64,000 bases of DNA, from NCBI GenBank assembly GCA_900466945.1, contig UBNV01000010.1, positions 434,001 to 498,000 on the forward strand. The letters run 5' to 3'. The stretch comes from Hyphomicrobiales bacterium (GTDB lineage: Bacteria; Pseudomonadota; Alphaproteobacteria; Rhizobiales; Rhizobiaceae). Numbering within the stretch: the first letter of the stretch is position 1; each line of letters starts with the position of its first letter. The notes under the pieces are model-generated. The model ran no database searches. It was not told the DNA's origin and was given only the letters and a program-made list of their open reading frames with translations. Positions 63,331-64,000 of the stretch are shown in pieces. Position numbers and translations under genes: made by a program.

Positions 63331-64000
63331 TCAGGCAAGCTTGGCTTCGGCGGCGGCGACAACCGCGTCTGCCGTGATGCCGAAGTGCTTGTAGAGTTCC
63401 TTGGCCGGGCCGGAGGCGCCGAAGGACTTCATGCCGATGAAGGTGCCGGTCGAGCCGATGATCGCGTCCCAGCCCTGGCGAATGCCAGCTTCGACGGCGA
63501 TCTTGACCGGCGCATTGCCGATGATCGCTTCCTGATAGTCGGCGTCCTGTTCGAAGAACAGTTCGAAGCAGGGGACGGAGACGACGCGGGCCGGGATGCC
63601 CTTGGCTTCCAGCTGCTGCTGGGCCTTGATCGCGATTTCCACTTCCGAACCGGAAGCGAAGATCGAGACCTTGGCGTCGCTGGACGAGATCAGCTCGTAC
63701 GCGCCCTGGGCGCAGAGATTGCGCTCTTCGTATTCGGTGCGTGCCGGGATCAGGTTCTGGCGCGTGAGCGCAAGACCTGACGGACGATCCTTGGTTTCGA
63801 GTGCCACCTGCCAGCATTCCACTGTTTCCGTGGCGTCGGCCGGACGGAACATCATCAGGTTCGGAATGGCGCGGAGTGCTGCCATGTGCTCAACCGGCTG
63901 GTGGGTCGGGCCGTCTTCGCCGAGACCGATGGAATCATGAGTCAGAACGTGGATGACACGGATGCCCATGAGGGCTGCGAGACGGATCGACGGACGGCAA
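63331..64000 (-). CDS. tkt: Transketolase, C-terminal part
   Basis: The C-terminal ~222 residues; the frame stays open to the window edge, where [20 protein letters not shown] begins, so the 5' two thirds are outside. It transfers two-carbon units in the pentose phosphate cycle with thiamine diphosphate. Seen: [47 protein letters not shown] and the C-terminal domain with [20 protein letters not shown] and [20 protein letters not shown]. It is first in the tkt-gap operon. Confidence 0.97.
   Translation of the reverse strand, partial: CRPSIRLAALMGIRVIHVLTHDSIGLGEDGPTHQPVEHMAALRAIPNLMMFRPADATETVECWQVALETKDRPSGLALTRQNLIPARTEYEERNLCAQGAYELISSSDAKVSIFASGSEVEIAIKAQQQLEAKGIPARVVSVPCFELFFEQDADYQEAIIGNAPVKIAVEAGIRQGWDAIIGSTGTFIGMKSFGASGPAKELYKHFGITADAVVAAAEAKLA

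Overview
This 64 kb window is ordinary-looking chromosome of a Rhizobiaceae-type alphaproteobacterium (Rhizobium/Agrobacterium/Sinorhizobium relatives). The evidence is high GC coding sequence, dense genes with short gaps, and lineage markers: GapR (DUF2312), RcdA (DUF1465), an Omp10-like lipoprotein, an Atu4866-family protein, homospermidine synthase and cysteine-free ribosomal proteins bL31 and bL36. From memory, the order gltB-gltD-galU-hemH-nucleotidase-homospermidine synthase-NtrC-type regulator-pyk-purKE-rpmE-fba-pgk-gap-tkt resembles the main chromosome of Sinorhizobium meliloti. I see no insertion sequence, phage, CRISPR array, rRNA or convincing tRNA.

Layout. 1-3.3 kb: glutamate synthase genes gltB (5' end outside the window) and gltD. 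3.3-11.2 kb: envelope genes, namely an SGNH-fold protein with changed catalytic residues, an MltB-type lytic transglycosylase, galU, a beta-barrel protein, a KdsD-type sugar-phosphate isomerase and an NfeD/SPFH membrane pair. 11.3-14 kb: a chemoreceptor with a small secreted Cache-like protein. 14.4-19.7 kb: hemH, a LysM-tailed 5'-nucleotidase, an Omp10-like lipoprotein and homospermidine synthase. 19.8-22.8 kb: a LysR regulator with a DUF3445 protein on one side and an SDR plus Atu4866 protein on the other. 22.8-26.5 kb: pabC-like, pabB and pepF. 26.7-30.3 kb: an NtrC-family regulator lacking the GAFTGA loop and a long DUF882 envelope protein.

30.3-38.5 kb: gapR, DUF1244, N-formylglutamate amidohydrolase, DUF1036-pyk, an alpha/beta hydrolase, a TPR protein, rpmJ, purE-purK and two DUF465 proteins. 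38.5-50 kb: ArsR-TauE, a degenerate ThiE-like protein, a Sel1 protein, a DUF4010 membrane protein, an inositol monophosphatase, a MotA/TolQ plus OmpA-type ion-channel pair, an FAD dehydrogenase, an ABC exporter and rpmE. 50-55.6 kb: patatin, rcdA, DUF1192-MFS, a 51-residue membrane protein, a PACE exporter and a PhzF protein. 55.6-64 kb: fba, pgk, a K+/H+ antiporter, a BCCT osmolyte transporter, gap and tkt, all on the minus strand, so lower glycolysis/gluconeogenesis is interleaved with two osmoadaptation transporters.

The most interesting signals are: an exact TTAA-N7-TTAA CtrA-type site upstream of rcdA; a perfect 27-bp palindrome upstream of fba; an 11-bp-arm AT-rich inverted repeat in front of the patatin gene; the GAFTGA-less NtrC-type regulator; the SGNH protein lacking the usual Ser and His; and the MotA/MotB-like pair that is not in a flagellar locus. 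I did not find a clearly new multi-gene system; the MotA/OmpA pair and the Cache-protein/chemoreceptor pair are the best candidates.
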